64,000 bases of DNA, from positions 310,001 to 374,000 of the forward strand of contig NZ_CP031337.1 in the NCBI RefSeq assembly GCF_003355495.1. Direction: 5' to 3'. The stretch is from Crenobacter cavernae (lineage in GTDB: Bacteria; Pseudomonadota; Gammaproteobacteria; Burkholderiales; Chromobacteriaceae). The position numbers and the translations under genes are program-made. Positions 1-7,567 of this stretch are shown piece by piece. The first letter of the stretch is position 1, and each line of letters begins with the position of its first letter. The notes beneath the pieces were generated by a model. The model was not told where the DNA came from, searched no databases, and was given only the letters and a program-made list of their open reading frames with translations.

Positions 1-2
1 TC

Positions 3-125
3 GGCGAGCCCAGACCGCCGCTTCGCTTATACTATGCGTGGAAGGAAACCGAGCCGGGCAATACGTTGTCCTGGTTTCTCAACCGCCTGGCCGAATCCGA
101 AACGCGGACGGCGCTGCTGTGCTGA
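3..125 (+). CDS. LysR-family transcriptional regulator, C-terminal end (5' cut by window edge)
   Basis: Reading frame 3 is open from the window edge to a TGA at 123-125 and encodes about 40 residues containing PPLRLYYAWKETEPGN and WFLNRL. Seen: this is the usual end of a LysR effector domain, in which a Y-x-A-W segment is followed by an amphipathic helix ending in a WF-x-x-L motif. Inferred: only the last part of the regulator is inside the window, so its targets cannot be named. No start codon is available here. Another open frame covers the same bases, but its first 40 residues look like non-coding translation. Confidence 0.6.
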   Translation, partial: GEPRPPLRLYYAWKETEPGNTLSWFLNRLAESETRTALLC

Positions 126-165
126 TCCACCGCCGCGCCCGCCGACCTCCTGCACACGACGCATA

Positions 166-885
166 GTGGAAATAGCCGCCCTGGGCCACGCGCCCCACCT
201 CGACTGGATCCGGCGCCGCCTGGTGGCCCGGGGCTTCGTCTTGGCCGGCGTCGGCGCGGCGATGCTCCCCGGCCAGCCCGACTGGCAGGGCCTCGCCGCC
301 CCCGGGCTGCTGGTCGACCTCGGCCAACCTACGCTTGCCAACGCGCGCTACCGCGCCGAGCTTGCGCACGCGGTCCCCGCCGCCTACGTCGAACTGGCCG
401 GCGCCTGGCATCCGCTCGGCGAGCAGTACGGCTTCATGCTGATCGCCGCCGGCGACGACGATGCCCTTTGCGTCGCCTGCCCCGTCCTCGACGCACTCGC
501 CCCGCTGCCCGGCGCCTGGTTGAATGCCGGCCCGGCCGGGGCGGCAGGCTTCGTGCACAGCTACCTCGACCGGCTGACGCGCGCCTGCCTCGCCGCCTGG
601 CCGCACGACGCCCAATCCCAGCCGGACTGCCCCGGACTCTTCGACAGCCAGCGCGCGCTGACCGAGGAACTGGTCGCGCTGTCCGACGCCTACTGGCAAA
701 GCCTCGGCGAAGCCGCCGAACCCGACGCCAACCTCGTCTCCGAATTCGCCCTGCCGCTACCGCTGCAACGCCACTACGCGCGCACCCTCGCCGGCGTCAC
801 CCTGTACGCCTTCGGCCAGCACGGCCTGTTCAACGAACTCCTCGAACGACTCTGGCAACAGCAGGCGCCCGCGGCGCCGCGCTAG
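166..885 (+). CDS. Hypothetical protein, no family recognised
   Basis: This is an open frame of about 239 residues if it starts at the GTG at 166. The frame extends further upstream, but that part overlaps the LysR end and has a non-protein-like Arg/Pro-rich composition. The protein is Ala/Leu-rich and looks soluble, with no signal peptide or membrane segment. Its C-terminal half holds helical segments such as QRALTEELVALSDAYW and GLFNELLERLW. It is followed directly by the convergent phasin terminator. I do not recognise the family and assign no function. The start is uncertain because no clear ribosome-binding site precedes it. Confidence 0.55.
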   Translation: MEIAALGHAPHLDWIRRRLVARGFVLAGVGAAMLPGQPDWQGLAAPGLLVDLGQPTLANARYRAELAHAVPAAYVELAGAWHPLGEQYGFMLIAAGDDDALCVACPVLDALAPLPGAWLNAGPAGAAGFVHSYLDRLTRACLAAWPHDAQSQPDCPGLFDSQRALTEELVALSDAYWQSLGEAAEPDANLVSEFALPLPLQRHYARTLAGVTLYAFGQHGLFNELLERLWQQQAPAAPR

Positions 886-900
886 CCGCTCTCCAGGCGA

Positions 901-934
901 CAAAAAACCCGCCGGGGATCGCTCCCGGGCGGGT
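901..934 (-). terminator. Rho-independent terminator of the phasin gene
   Basis: On the minus strand a GC-rich hairpin (arms ACCCGCC and GGCGGGT around a CCGGGAGCGATCC centre) is followed by a run of six T at 907-902. It lies 25 bases beyond the phasin stop codon and may also limit read-through from the plus-strand gene. Confidence 0.8.
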
Positions 935-958
935 CAAGCGCTTACAGCGGAGGAAAGA

Positions 959-1531
959 TCAGGCGACGTCGTTGCCGGTGGCCGGCTTCTTGCGGGCGAC
1001 GGCGGCGGTCGCTGCCTGCGCCGAGTGGGTCGCGGCTTCGACGCCGGCTTCGGCCAGGTCGGCGCTCACCTTCTTGGCGGTCTGGCTCACGCTCTCGAAA
1101 GCGGCGTTGGTGGTGTTGATGAAGGTCTTCACCGCGTTCACCGCGACGTCGGAACCGGCCGGCGCGCTCTTGGCGAAGCGGTCGAGGCCGCCGATCACGT
1201 TCTTGTTCAGTTCGGCCACCTGCTCTTCGAGGAAGGCGGCGATTTCGTTCTGGGTGGTCAGCGACGCGTCGTAGACGTTACGCGCGACGGTGAAGGCCTG
1301 GTCGATGGTCGGCTGCGCCTGGGCGGCTTGCCATTCGGTCAGCGCCTTGGCGTCCTTCACTTCGGACAGCGACTTGATGACCTTGGCGTTGTCGGCCAAC
1401 AGTTTGCGCGACAGTTCCAGCTGCAGGCTGGCGAAACGCTCGGCGCTGCCGAGCAGGATCGCGGAGAAACGGACGGCCTTGTCCAGCTGGGCTTGGCCGA
1501 GGGCGGAAAACTCTTGCTGATTGATCGACAT
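959..1531 (-). CDS. phaP: Phasin family protein (polyhydroxyalkanoate granule coat)
   Basis: This is a 190-residue, Ala/Val-rich, all-helical protein with the phasin pattern: an N-terminal FSALGQAQLDKAVRFS segment and long amphipathic helices without membrane segments. Phasins coat PHA granules and control their size. The start is taken at the ATG at 1531 because GAGGAG lies 8 bases upstream; a GTG three codons earlier would overlap that site. The gene stands alone, with its own terminator and three TGC-rich repeats upstream that resemble PhaR operators. Family assignment rests on length, composition and the N-terminal motif. Confidence 0.9.
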   Translation of the reverse strand: MSINQQEFSALGQAQLDKAVRFSAILLGSAERFASLQLELSRKLLADNAKVIKSLSEVKDAKALTEWQAAQAQPTIDQAFTVARNVYDASLTTQNEIAAFLEEQVAELNKNVIGGLDRFAKSAPAGSDVAVNAVKTFINTTNAAFESVSQTAKKVSADLAEAGVEAATHSAQAATAAVARKKPATGNDVA

Positions 1532-1589
1532 GTCAGACACTCCTCACTTATTGGTTGGCACGACTCGGATTAAACGACCGGAACCGCTT

Positions 1590-1743
1590 TGCTGCATTGC
1601 ACAATCCCATACTAGGAGCGCCGCAATAGCATGTCAAATGTTTTTTTGCACTGCAGCAACCGGCAAGCCGCTCTGTTTACTGATATTTTTATCACACTCT
1701 ATAGAAATGTCATGATTTTTGCGTGACACTCTGCTGCAGTGCA
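1590..1743. promoter_or_regulatory. Three TGC-rich repeats upstream of phasin (PhaR-like operators)
   Basis: A 12-base motif occurs three times in the 340-base gap between phasin and minC: TGCTGCATTGCA at 1590-1601, TGCACTGCAGCA (the reverse complement form) at 1647-1658 and TGCTGCAGTGCA at 1732-1743. Each copy contains overlapping TGCA/CTGCAG palindromes. PhaR repressors, which sense PHA and control phasin genes, are known to bind TGC-rich palindromes of this kind. The stretch around 1636-1720 is AT-rich and probably holds the phasin promoter. The rest of the gap shows nothing else. Confidence 0.5.
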
Positions 1744-1880
1744 CTGCGGCACGGGTGGACAAGGTGCGACACCGGCGCCGGCCAAGCGCGATAAAGCGCC
1801 ATCAAGCCGTTGAAAGGCCCACGGCAAGGCTTTAAACTCGCTCATATTCATTGAAGAAATCTATCTTCCGGATAGCGACC

Positions 1881-2585
1881 ATGAGCCAAACGGCGACCGC
1901 CTTCGACATCAAATCCGCCAGCCTCGACCTGCTGGCCCTGCACCTGAAAACCGCCGATGCCGGCGCGCTGATCGCAGCGCTCGAAGAGCGTTTCGCGGTC
2001 GCCGACGAGACCGAGGCTTTCGTGCTCGACCTCCAAGCGCTGAGCGAGCCGTGCGCGCTCGACCTCGGCCGCCTGCTGCCCGCCTTCGCGCGCCGCGGCG
2101 TGCGCGCGGTGGCGCTGCGCCACCCCGACGAGAACGTCGGCACCCTCGCGCGCCGCTTCGGCCTCGCGTACACGCCGAGCCCCTGTACGCGACACCAGGA
2201 AGCACCGGCCAAGGCCGAGACACCGCGCCCGGCCGAAGCGCCCGCCGCCGTGCCGACGCTGATCGTCGACAAGCCGGTGCGCGCCGGCCAGCAGATCTAC
2301 GCGAAGGGCGGCGACCTCGTCGTGCTCGCGATGGTCAGCGCCGGCGCCGAGGTGATCGCCGACGGCAGCATCCACGTCTACTCGCACTTGCGCGGACGGG
2401 CGCTGGCCGGCGCTCGCGGCAACACTTCTTCACGCATTTTCACTTACGCGATGGAAGCCGAATTGGTATCCATCGCGGGCGTCTACCGCACCATCGAACA
2501 GGCGCTGCCGGCCAGCATCAAGGGCCGCCCGACCCAGGTCTACCTGGAAAACGAGCGTCTGGTGATGAGCGCCCTGGGCGAATAA
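1881..2585 (+). CDS. minC: Septum site-determining protein MinC
   Basis: This 234-residue protein inhibits FtsZ ring formation away from mid-cell. The N-terminal domain (about 1-105) is joined by an Ala/Pro linker (about 106-127) to the beta-helical C-terminal domain (about 128-234). The C-terminal domain shows GGDLVVLAMVSAGAEVIADG and the glycine-rich turn LRGRALAGARG, which form the MinD-binding face. The start is the ATG at 1881 (MSQTAT); an upstream in-frame TTG at 1851 is less likely. It is followed 30 bases later by minD in the usual minC-minD-minE order. Confidence 0.95.
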   Translation: MSQTATAFDIKSASLDLLALHLKTADAGALIAALEERFAVADETEAFVLDLQALSEPCALDLGRLLPAFARRGVRAVALRHPDENVGTLARRFGLAYTPSPCTRHQEAPAKAETPRPAEAPAAVPTLIVDKPVRAGQQIYAKGGDLVVLAMVSAGAEVIADGSIHVYSHLRGRALAGARGNTSSRIFTYAMEAELVSIAGVYRTIEQALPASIKGRPTQVYLENERLVMSALGE

Positions 2586-2615
2586 CCGACATCCAGTTTC
2601 ATTGAGGAAACCACC

Positions 2616-3428
2616 GTGGCACGAATCATCGTTGTAACGTCCGGCAAGGGCGGCGTGGGCAAGACCACCACCAGTGCGAGCTTCGCCTCCGGGCTCGCGC
2701 TCAGGGGGAACAAGACCGTCGTGATCGACTTCGACGTCGGCCTCAGAAACCTCGACCTGATCATGGGTTGCGAGCGCCGCGTGGTGTACGACCTCATCAA
2801 CGTCGTCAACAAGGAAGCCAGCCTCAACCAGGCGCTGATCAAGGACAAGCACTGCGACAACCTCTACGTGCTACCGGCGTCGCAGACGCGCGACAAGGAC
2901 GCGCTGACCGAGGACGGCGTCGAAGCGGTGCTCAAGGACCTCGCCGACATGGGCTTCGACTACATCGTGTGCGACTCGCCCGCCGGCATCGAGAAGGGCG
3001 CGCTGATGGCGCTGCACTTCGCCGACGAGGCGCTGATCGTGACCAACCCGGAAGTCTCGTCGGTGCGCGACTCCGACCGCATCCTCGGCATCCTGTCGTC
3101 CAAGTCGCGCCGCGCGGTCAACGGCCAGGAGGCGGTCAAGGAGCACCTGTTGATCACCCGCTACGCGCCGGGCCGCGTCGACAAGGGCGAGATGCTGTCG
3201 GTCGACGACGTGAAGGAAATCCTGCGCGTGCCGCTGTTGGGCGTCGTGCCCGAATCGCAGAGCGTGCTGCAGGCGTCGAACTCCGGCACGCCGGCGATCC
3301 ACCTGAACGGCAGCGACGTGTCCGAGGCGTACAAGGACATCGTCGCGCGCTTCCTCGGCGAGGAAAAAACGATGCGTTTCCTCGACACGCCGAAGGTCGG
3401 GCTGTTGAAACGCTTGTTCGGAGGCTAA
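2616..3428 (+). CDS. minD: Septum site-determining ATPase MinD
   Basis: This 270-residue ParA/MinD-family ATPase binds the membrane as an ATP dimer, recruits MinC and oscillates under MinE control. The deviant Walker A motif GKGGVGKTT spans residues 10-18. The C-terminal amphipathic membrane-targeting helix is visible as KVGLLKRLFGG. The start is GTG at 2616 with GAGG about ten bases upstream. minE follows after a 3-base gap, so the two are almost certainly co-translated. Confidence 0.97.
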   Translation: MARIIVVTSGKGGVGKTTTSASFASGLALRGNKTVVIDFDVGLRNLDLIMGCERRVVYDLINVVNKEASLNQALIKDKHCDNLYVLPASQTRDKDALTEDGVEAVLKDLADMGFDYIVCDSPAGIEKGALMALHFADEALIVTNPEVSSVRDSDRILGILSSKSRRAVNGQEAVKEHLLITRYAPGRVDKGEMLSVDDVKEILRVPLLGVVPESQSVLQASNSGTPAIHLNGSDVSEAYKDIVARFLGEEKTMRFLDTPKVGLLKRLFGG

Positions 3429-3431
3429 ACC

Positions 3432-3689
3432 ATGTCGCTGATAGATATGCTGTTCGGCAAGCGCAAGAAGTCGGCCGACACCGCCCGTGAACGGCTGCAG
3501 ATCATCCTCGCGCACGAGCGCGGCCGCGGCGGCGCGCCCGACTACCTGCCGGCGCTGCAGCGCGAGTTGATGGAAGTGATCTCGAAGTACGTGTCGGTCA
3601 ACCAGGACGACATCAAGGTGCACCTGGAGAGGCAGGACAACTTCGAGGTGCTCGAGGTCAACATCGTGCTGCCGGAGAACCCGCGCTAG
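3432..3689 (+). CDS. minE: Cell division topological specificity factor MinE
   Basis: This 85-residue protein has an N-terminal membrane/MinD-contact segment (MSLIDMLFGKRKKSADTA), the anti-MinCD helix/strand ERLQIILAHERG and a C-terminal dimerisation domain ending in VNIVLPENPR. It stimulates MinD ATPase and keeps MinC away from mid-cell. It is 3 bases from both minD and oxyR, so all three are likely on one transcript. Confidence 0.96.
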   Translation: MSLIDMLFGKRKKSADTARERLQIILAHERGRGGAPDYLPALQRELMEVISKYVSVNQDDIKVHLERQDNFEVLEVNIVLPENPR

Positions 3690-3692
3690 ACC

Positions 3693-4640
3693 ATGACGCT
3701 GACCGAACTGCGTTACATCGTCGCGGTCGCGCGCGAGCGCCACTTCGGCCGCGCCGCCCAGCGCTGCTTCGTCAGCCAGCCGACGCTGTCGATCGCGATC
3801 AAGAAGCTCGAGGACGAACTGGGCGTGATGCTGTTCGAGCGCGGAGGCGCCGAGGTCGCGGTCACCGAGATCGGCGAGCGCATCGTCGAGCAGGCGCACC
3901 GCGTGCTCGAGGAGGCCGACGCGGTCAAGCGGCTGGCCGGCGAGCACCAGAACGAGCTGGTCGGGCCGCTGAAGCTCGGTGTGATCTTCACCATCGGGCC
4001 GTATCTGCTGCCCAAGCTGATCCCGGCGCTGCGCGTGCTCGCGCCGGACATGCCGCTGTATCTCGAAGAGAACTACACGTCGAGGTTGGCCGAGATGCTC
4101 AAGCGCGGCGAGGTCGACGCGATCATCGTCGCCGACCCGTTCGACGAGCCGGGCACGCTCGCCTACCCGCTGTACGACGAACCGTTCGTCGTCGCGACGC
4201 CCAAGGGCCACCCGTGGGAGAAGCGCGCCGCGGTCGAGGCGCAGGAACTCGGCAACGAGGGCGAGAGCGTGCTCTTGCTGACGCAGGGCAACTGCTTCCG
4301 CGACCAAGTGCTCGCCTCGTGCAGCGAACTGGCCAGCCGCCAGGCGCAGCACGGCGGCCTCGCCGGCATGCTGCAGGGCAGCTCGCTGAACACCATCCGC
4401 CACATGGTCGCCAGCGGCATGGGCATCACCGTGCTGCCGAGCACCTCGGTCGGCGCCGGCGACGCGACGCTGTTCTCGGTGGTGCCGTTCACCGACCCGA
4501 CGCCGCTGCGCCGCGTGATGCTGGTCACGCGCAAGCAGTTCTCGCGCAAGAAGGCGGTAGAGACGCTGCAGCAGGCGGTGTTCCGTTCGGGACTCGCCGG
4601 CGTGGCGATGCTCGAAGACGAAGCCGGCCAGGCGCAGTAA
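3693..4640 (+). CDS. oxyR: OxyR hydrogen-peroxide sensing LysR regulator
   Basis: This 315-residue LysR protein has an N-terminal winged helix (GRAAQRCFVSQPTLSIAIKKLE, residues 20-41, with Cys25 in the recognition region) and an effector domain. Its redox pair is Cys201 and Cys210 in the context GNCFRDQVLASC, with the same nine-residue spacing as the disulfide pair of enterobacterial OxyR. Linkage of oxyR to minE is known in Neisseria and supports the order-level placement. Arg131-Leu-Ala-Glu is spelled AGG TTG GCC GAG, one of the in-frame copies of the window-wide repeat. A terminator made of an inverted pair of that repeat follows. Confidence 0.95.
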   Translation: MTLTELRYIVAVARERHFGRAAQRCFVSQPTLSIAIKKLEDELGVMLFERGGAEVAVTEIGERIVEQAHRVLEEADAVKRLAGEHQNELVGPLKLGVIFTIGPYLLPKLIPALRVLAPDMPLYLEENYTSRLAEMLKRGEVDAIIVADPFDEPGTLAYPLYDEPFVVATPKGHPWEKRAAVEAQELGNEGESVLLLTQGNCFRDQVLASCSELASRQAQHGGLAGMLQGSSLNTIRHMVASGMGITVLPSTSVGAGDATLFSVVPFTDPTPLRRVMLVTRKQFSRKKAVETLQQAVFRSGLAGVAMLEDEAGQAQ

Positions 4641-4662
4641 GCCGGCTGCCGCCTCAAACAAC

Positions 4663-4699
4663 AGCTCGGCCAACCTTTACGGGTTGGCCGAGCTTTTTT
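4663..4699. terminator. Terminator built from an inverted pair of the TTGGCCGAG repeat (oxyR / aminotransferase)
   Basis: GCTCGGCCAACC (4664-4675) and GGTTGGCCGAGC (4682-4693) form a 12-bp stem with a short loop, followed by a T-run at 4694-4699. It lies between two convergent genes and should end oxyR transcription. The stem is two opposed copies of the abundant repeat. Confidence 0.85.
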
Positions 4700-4724
4700 G
4701 TTCAAGCCTGCCGTTCAAGCCCTC

Positions 4725-5876
4725 TTAGGCGCCCGCGGCGCGCAGGATCGCTGCCAGCCGCTTGATACCCTCCTCGATCCGTCCGGCCGGCGCGTGGCTG
4801 AAGTTGAGCCTCAGGTGGCCGATGCCGTCGTCCGGGTCAGGGAAGAATGGCTCGCCCGGCATGAAGGCGACGTCCTCTGCTAGCGCCAGCGGCAGCAGCT
4901 TGCGCGTATCGACGTCGCGCTTGAGGCGGAGCCAGAAGAACAGCCCGCCCTCGGGCGTCTGCCAGTCGGCGAGATCGGCGAAGTGGCGCTCGAGCGAGCA
5001 CTGCATCGCATCGCGCCGCTCGCGGTAGAAACCGATCAGGCCGGCGACGTGCTCGGCCAACTTCGACGTGCCGAGCCACTGTTCGGCTTGCCACTGCGCG
5101 TAGCGGCAGCTGTGCAGGTCGGCCGCCTGCTTCAGCTTCACGAAGTAAGGGAACAGTTCGGGCGAGGCGACGAGGAAGGCGTCGCGCAGGCCGGGCGCCA
5201 AGGTTTTGGACAGCGTACCGGTGTAGATCCACGGCGCCTTCTTCAAGCGCGAACAAATCGGTGTCGCCGCCACGCCGTCGAAACTCAGATCGCGGTACGG
5301 GTCGTCCTCGAGCAAGGGCACGTCGTACGCGTCGAGCAAGGCGGCAACCGCGTCGCGCGTCGCGTCGTCGTAGCGCGCGCCGGACGGGTTCTGGAAGGTC
5401 GGGATCAGGTAGGCGAACGCGGGTTTACGCGCCTTCAGCTGCGCTTCGAGCGCGGCGACGTCGATGCCGGTAGACGTGAGCGGCACGCCGAGGCAGTCGG
5501 CGCCGAACAGCCGGAACACCTGCAGCGCGGCGAGGAAGGTCGGCCCCTCGACCAGCACCGGCGTGCCGGGGTCGACGAAGAGTTTGGCGGCAAGGTCCAG
5601 CGTCTGCTGCGAGCCGCTCACCACCAGCACCTGATCGGCGCTACACGGCAGGCCGAGCGCGCTGACATGCTCGGCGAGCTTGGCGCGCAAGGCCGGCTCG
5701 CCCTCGCTCATGCCGTATTGCGCGAGCGATTTGGGCATCGCGCTCCAGTCGAAGTCGGGCAGCTTCTCGGCCGCCGGCAGCCCGCCGGCGAAGGAGATCA
5801 CCTCGGGGCGCTGCGCGGCGGCAAGGATTTCGCGGATCAGCGAACCGGACAGGCGATTGATGCGCTCGGAAAACAT
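4725..5876 (-). CDS. PLP-dependent aminotransferase (2-aminoadipate/aromatic aminotransferase-like, fold type I)
   Basis: This 383-residue class I/II aminotransferase resembles the LysN/MocR-type catalytic domain without a DNA-binding domain. Seen: substrate loop ISFAGGLPA (residues 27-35), PLP-phosphate contact SGSQQTLDL, IPTFQNPSG, Asp in LLEDDPYRDL (about 189-198), and the Schiff-base lysine K224 in TLSKTLAPGLR. It starts at ATG 5876, divergent from a MarR regulator with a palindromic operator between them. Related enzymes act on 2-aminoadipate, leucine or aromatic amino acids. 2-Aminoadipate would fit the lysine genes 25 kb away, but that link is speculative. Confidence 0.8.
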   Translation of the reverse strand: MFSERINRLSGSLIREILAAAQRPEVISFAGGLPAAEKLPDFDWSAMPKSLAQYGMSEGEPALRAKLAEHVSALGLPCSADQVLVVSGSQQTLDLAAKLFVDPGTPVLVEGPTFLAALQVFRLFGADCLGVPLTSTGIDVAALEAQLKARKPAFAYLIPTFQNPSGARYDDATRDAVAALLDAYDVPLLEDDPYRDLSFDGVAATPICSRLKKAPWIYTGTLSKTLAPGLRDAFLVASPELFPYFVKLKQAADLHSCRYAQWQAEQWLGTSKLAEHVAGLIGFYRERRDAMQCSLERHFADLADWQTPEGGLFFWLRLKRDVDTRKLLPLALAEDVAFMPGEPFFPDPDDGIGHLRLNFSHAPAGRIEEGIKRLAAILRAAGA

Positions 5877-5889
5877 GCTACCCTCCTAA

Positions 5890-5912
5890 TTAGGTCAGTC
5901 AGATTGACCTAA
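5890..5912. promoter_or_regulatory. Palindromic operator between the aminotransferase and marR genes
   Basis: TTAGGTCA (5890-5897) and TGACCTAA (5905-5912) are perfect inverted 8-base arms around a 7-base spacer, in the 65-base divergent promoter region. MarR dimers bind such sites and usually repress both flanking genes. The site lies 14 bases from the aminotransferase start and 30 bases from the marR start. Confidence 0.7.
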
Positions 5913-5941
5913 AGATCGCGCAAACATCGAATCGAGTCAAT

Positions 5942-6406
5942 ATGCTTGACGTAAACAAGCCCGCACCGAGCGCCGAAACCGACCTGCGCGCGGCGATGGA
6001 ACACTTCTTCTTCGCCTACCAGGCGTTCACCGCGAAGCCCGACGAAATCTTAGAACGGCGCGGCCTCGCGCGCGTCCACCACCGTGTGCTGTTCTTTCTC
6101 GCGCGCCATCCGGGGCAGTCGGTGAAGGCGCTGCTCGCAACGCTGAACGTGTCCAAGCAGGCGCTTAACATGCCCTTGCGGCAGCTGATCGAGATGGGGC
6201 TGGTGAACGCCGAGGCCGATCCGGCGGACAAACGCATGAAGCGGCTGTTTCTGAGCGCCGAAGGCGCGAAGCTCGAGGCGACGCTGTACCGCGAACAGGC
6301 GCGCCTCTTGGAGACGGCGCTCGAACGCGCCGGCTGCGACGCCGCCACCGGCTGGCACGCGTTCAACCACGCGCTGTCGCCGCCACCTGACGAGGAGGCC
6401 CCATGA
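5942..6406 (+). CDS. MarR family winged-helix regulator
   Basis: This 154-residue protein has the MarR layout: a helical N-terminus, a recognition helix (NVSKQALNMPLRQLIEMGLV, about 67-86) and a wing with DPADKRMKRLFLSAEG. The ligand is unknown. The divergent aminotransferase and the palindrome between them suggest it represses that gene and itself. Its stop codon overlaps the start of the next gene (ATGA), so the DUF697-like protein belongs to the same transcript. Confidence 0.85.
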   Translation: MLDVNKPAPSAETDLRAAMEHFFFAYQAFTAKPDEILERRGLARVHHRVLFFLARHPGQSVKALLATLNVSKQALNMPLRQLIEMGLVNAEADPADKRMKRLFLSAEGAKLEATLYREQARLLETALERAGCDAATGWHAFNHALSPPPDEEAP

Positions 6407-6876
6407 CCGTTCCCATCGTCCAAGAAGACCTCGACGCGCTGCGCGCCGAATGCCGCGCGATGGTGCGCCGCCGCGCCGCGCTGTCGGCGTCGGTCGCGGT
6501 GGTGCCGCTGCCCGGCATCGACGTCGCGACCGACCTGACCTTGCTGATGGAGCTGATCCCGGCGATCAACGCGCGCTTCGGCCTGACGCCGCGAGAGATC
6601 GACGGCCTACCGCTGGAAAAGCAGGCGCTGGTCTACAGCGTGGTGAAGAAGGCGGGCAGCCTGTTGATCGGCCAGGTGATCTCGCAGGAGCTGCTGCTTG
6701 CGGTACTCAAGAAGGTCGGCGTGCGGCTCACCTTGAAACAGGTCGCACGCTTCGTGCCGCTGGTCGGCCAGGCCGCCGCGGCGGGGCTCAGCTACGGCGC
6801 GATGGTGTATCTGGGCAACACGCATATCGAACAGTGCTACCGCGTCGCGCACGCGTTGCGCGAAGGGCATGATTGA
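6403..6876 (+). CDS. DUF697/YcjF-like small membrane-associated protein
   Basis: This 157-residue protein carries the VVPLPGIDVATDLTLLMELIPAINARFG segment and a C-terminal RFVPLVGQAAAAGLSYGAMVYLG helix, both typical of the hydrophobic helical module found in YcjF/DUF697 proteins. That module normally sits next to a GTPase domain; none is present here. Its start overlaps the MarR stop by 4 bases. Function is unknown. The family call is from motif resemblance only. Confidence 0.6.
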   Translation: MTVPIVQEDLDALRAECRAMVRRRAALSASVAVVPLPGIDVATDLTLLMELIPAINARFGLTPREIDGLPLEKQALVYSVVKKAGSLLIGQVISQELLLAVLKKVGVRLTLKQVARFVPLVGQAAAAGLSYGAMVYLGNTHIEQCYRVAHALREGHD

Positions 6877-6925
6877 GGCGACAACTTGAAGCTTGGCCGA
6901 GCCCTGGCGCCGCATAGCAGAACGC

Positions 6926-6963
6926 AAAAAGGTTGGCCGAGCTTTTAGCTCGGCCAACCTTTT
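6926..6963. terminator. Bidirectional terminator made of an inverted repeat pair
   Basis: A-run, AAGGTTGGCCGAGC (6929-6942), a TTTTA loop, then GCTCGGCCAACCTT (6948-6961) and a T-run. The 13-14 bp stem with A- and T-tracts on opposite sides works in both directions, between the DUF697-like gene (plus) and greB (minus). A further single copy of the repeat lies at 6893-6901. Confidence 0.85.
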
Positions 6964-6992
6964 GCCGCCTTGTCCCTGCCGAACGGCGGGGC

Positions 6993-7547
6993 TTACTCGA
7001 TGCGCTGGTACGCCACCTCGAGGATCTCGATCTCCTCCGCCCCTTGCGGGCCGTGGAAAACCACCATGTCGCCCTCGCGCGCCTTGATCAGCACACGGGC
7101 GATCGGCGAGATCCAACTGATGTGGCCGCGCGGCAGGTCGATCTCGTCGACGCCGACGATGGCCAGCCTTTGCTCGTGGCCGTCGCCACGCGACACCGTC
7201 ACCGTCGCGCCGAAGAAGACCTGGTCGGTCGCTTCGCGAATCTCCGGGTCGACCACCTCGGCGATCTCCAGCCGCTTGGTCAAAAACCGGATGCGGCGGT
7301 CGATCTCGCGCAGACGGCGCTTGCCGTAGATGTAGTCGCCATTCTCGGAACGATCGCCGTTGCTGGCGGCAAGGTTCACCGCCTGCACCACCTCGGGCCG
7401 CTCGCGCTTGACCAGGTGGTAGAGCTCGTCCTTCATCCGCTGCCAGCCGGCCGGCGTCAGATAGTTGCGCGTCGACGCCGGCAGTTTCTGTTCGGGCGGC
7501 AGATCGTCTTCGAGATCGTCGCTTTCCTTGGTGAACGCCTTGCTCAT
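6993..7547 (-). CDS. greB: Transcription elongation factor GreB
   Basis: This 184-residue protein rescues backtracked RNA polymerase by stimulating transcript cleavage. The N-terminal coiled coil carries the acidic tip in AASNGDRSENGDYIYGKRRLREIDRR, and the C-terminal FKBP-like domain includes the VSWISP-type segment (HISWISPIARVLI). The start is ATG 7547 (MSKAFTKES); upstream in-frame sequence runs into rluB. It is the last gene of the scpA-scpB-rluB-greB transcript, 20 bases after rluB. Confidence 0.95.
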   Translation of the reverse strand: MSKAFTKESDDLEDDLPPEQKLPASTRNYLTPAGWQRMKDELYHLVKRERPEVVQAVNLAASNGDRSENGDYIYGKRRLREIDRRIRFLTKRLEIAEVVDPEIREATDQVFFGATVTVSRGDGHEQRLAIVGVDEIDLPRGHISWISPIARVLIKAREGDMVVFHGPQGAEEIEILEVAYQRIE

Positions 7548-7567
7548 CGCTCGCCCGCCTCCCGCCC

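Noticed and set aside
2871..4673. 600-codon minus-strand open frame opposite minD, minE and oxyR
   Set aside because: It is an antisense shadow of three clear genes, rich in His/Arg/Gln with no recognisable motif.
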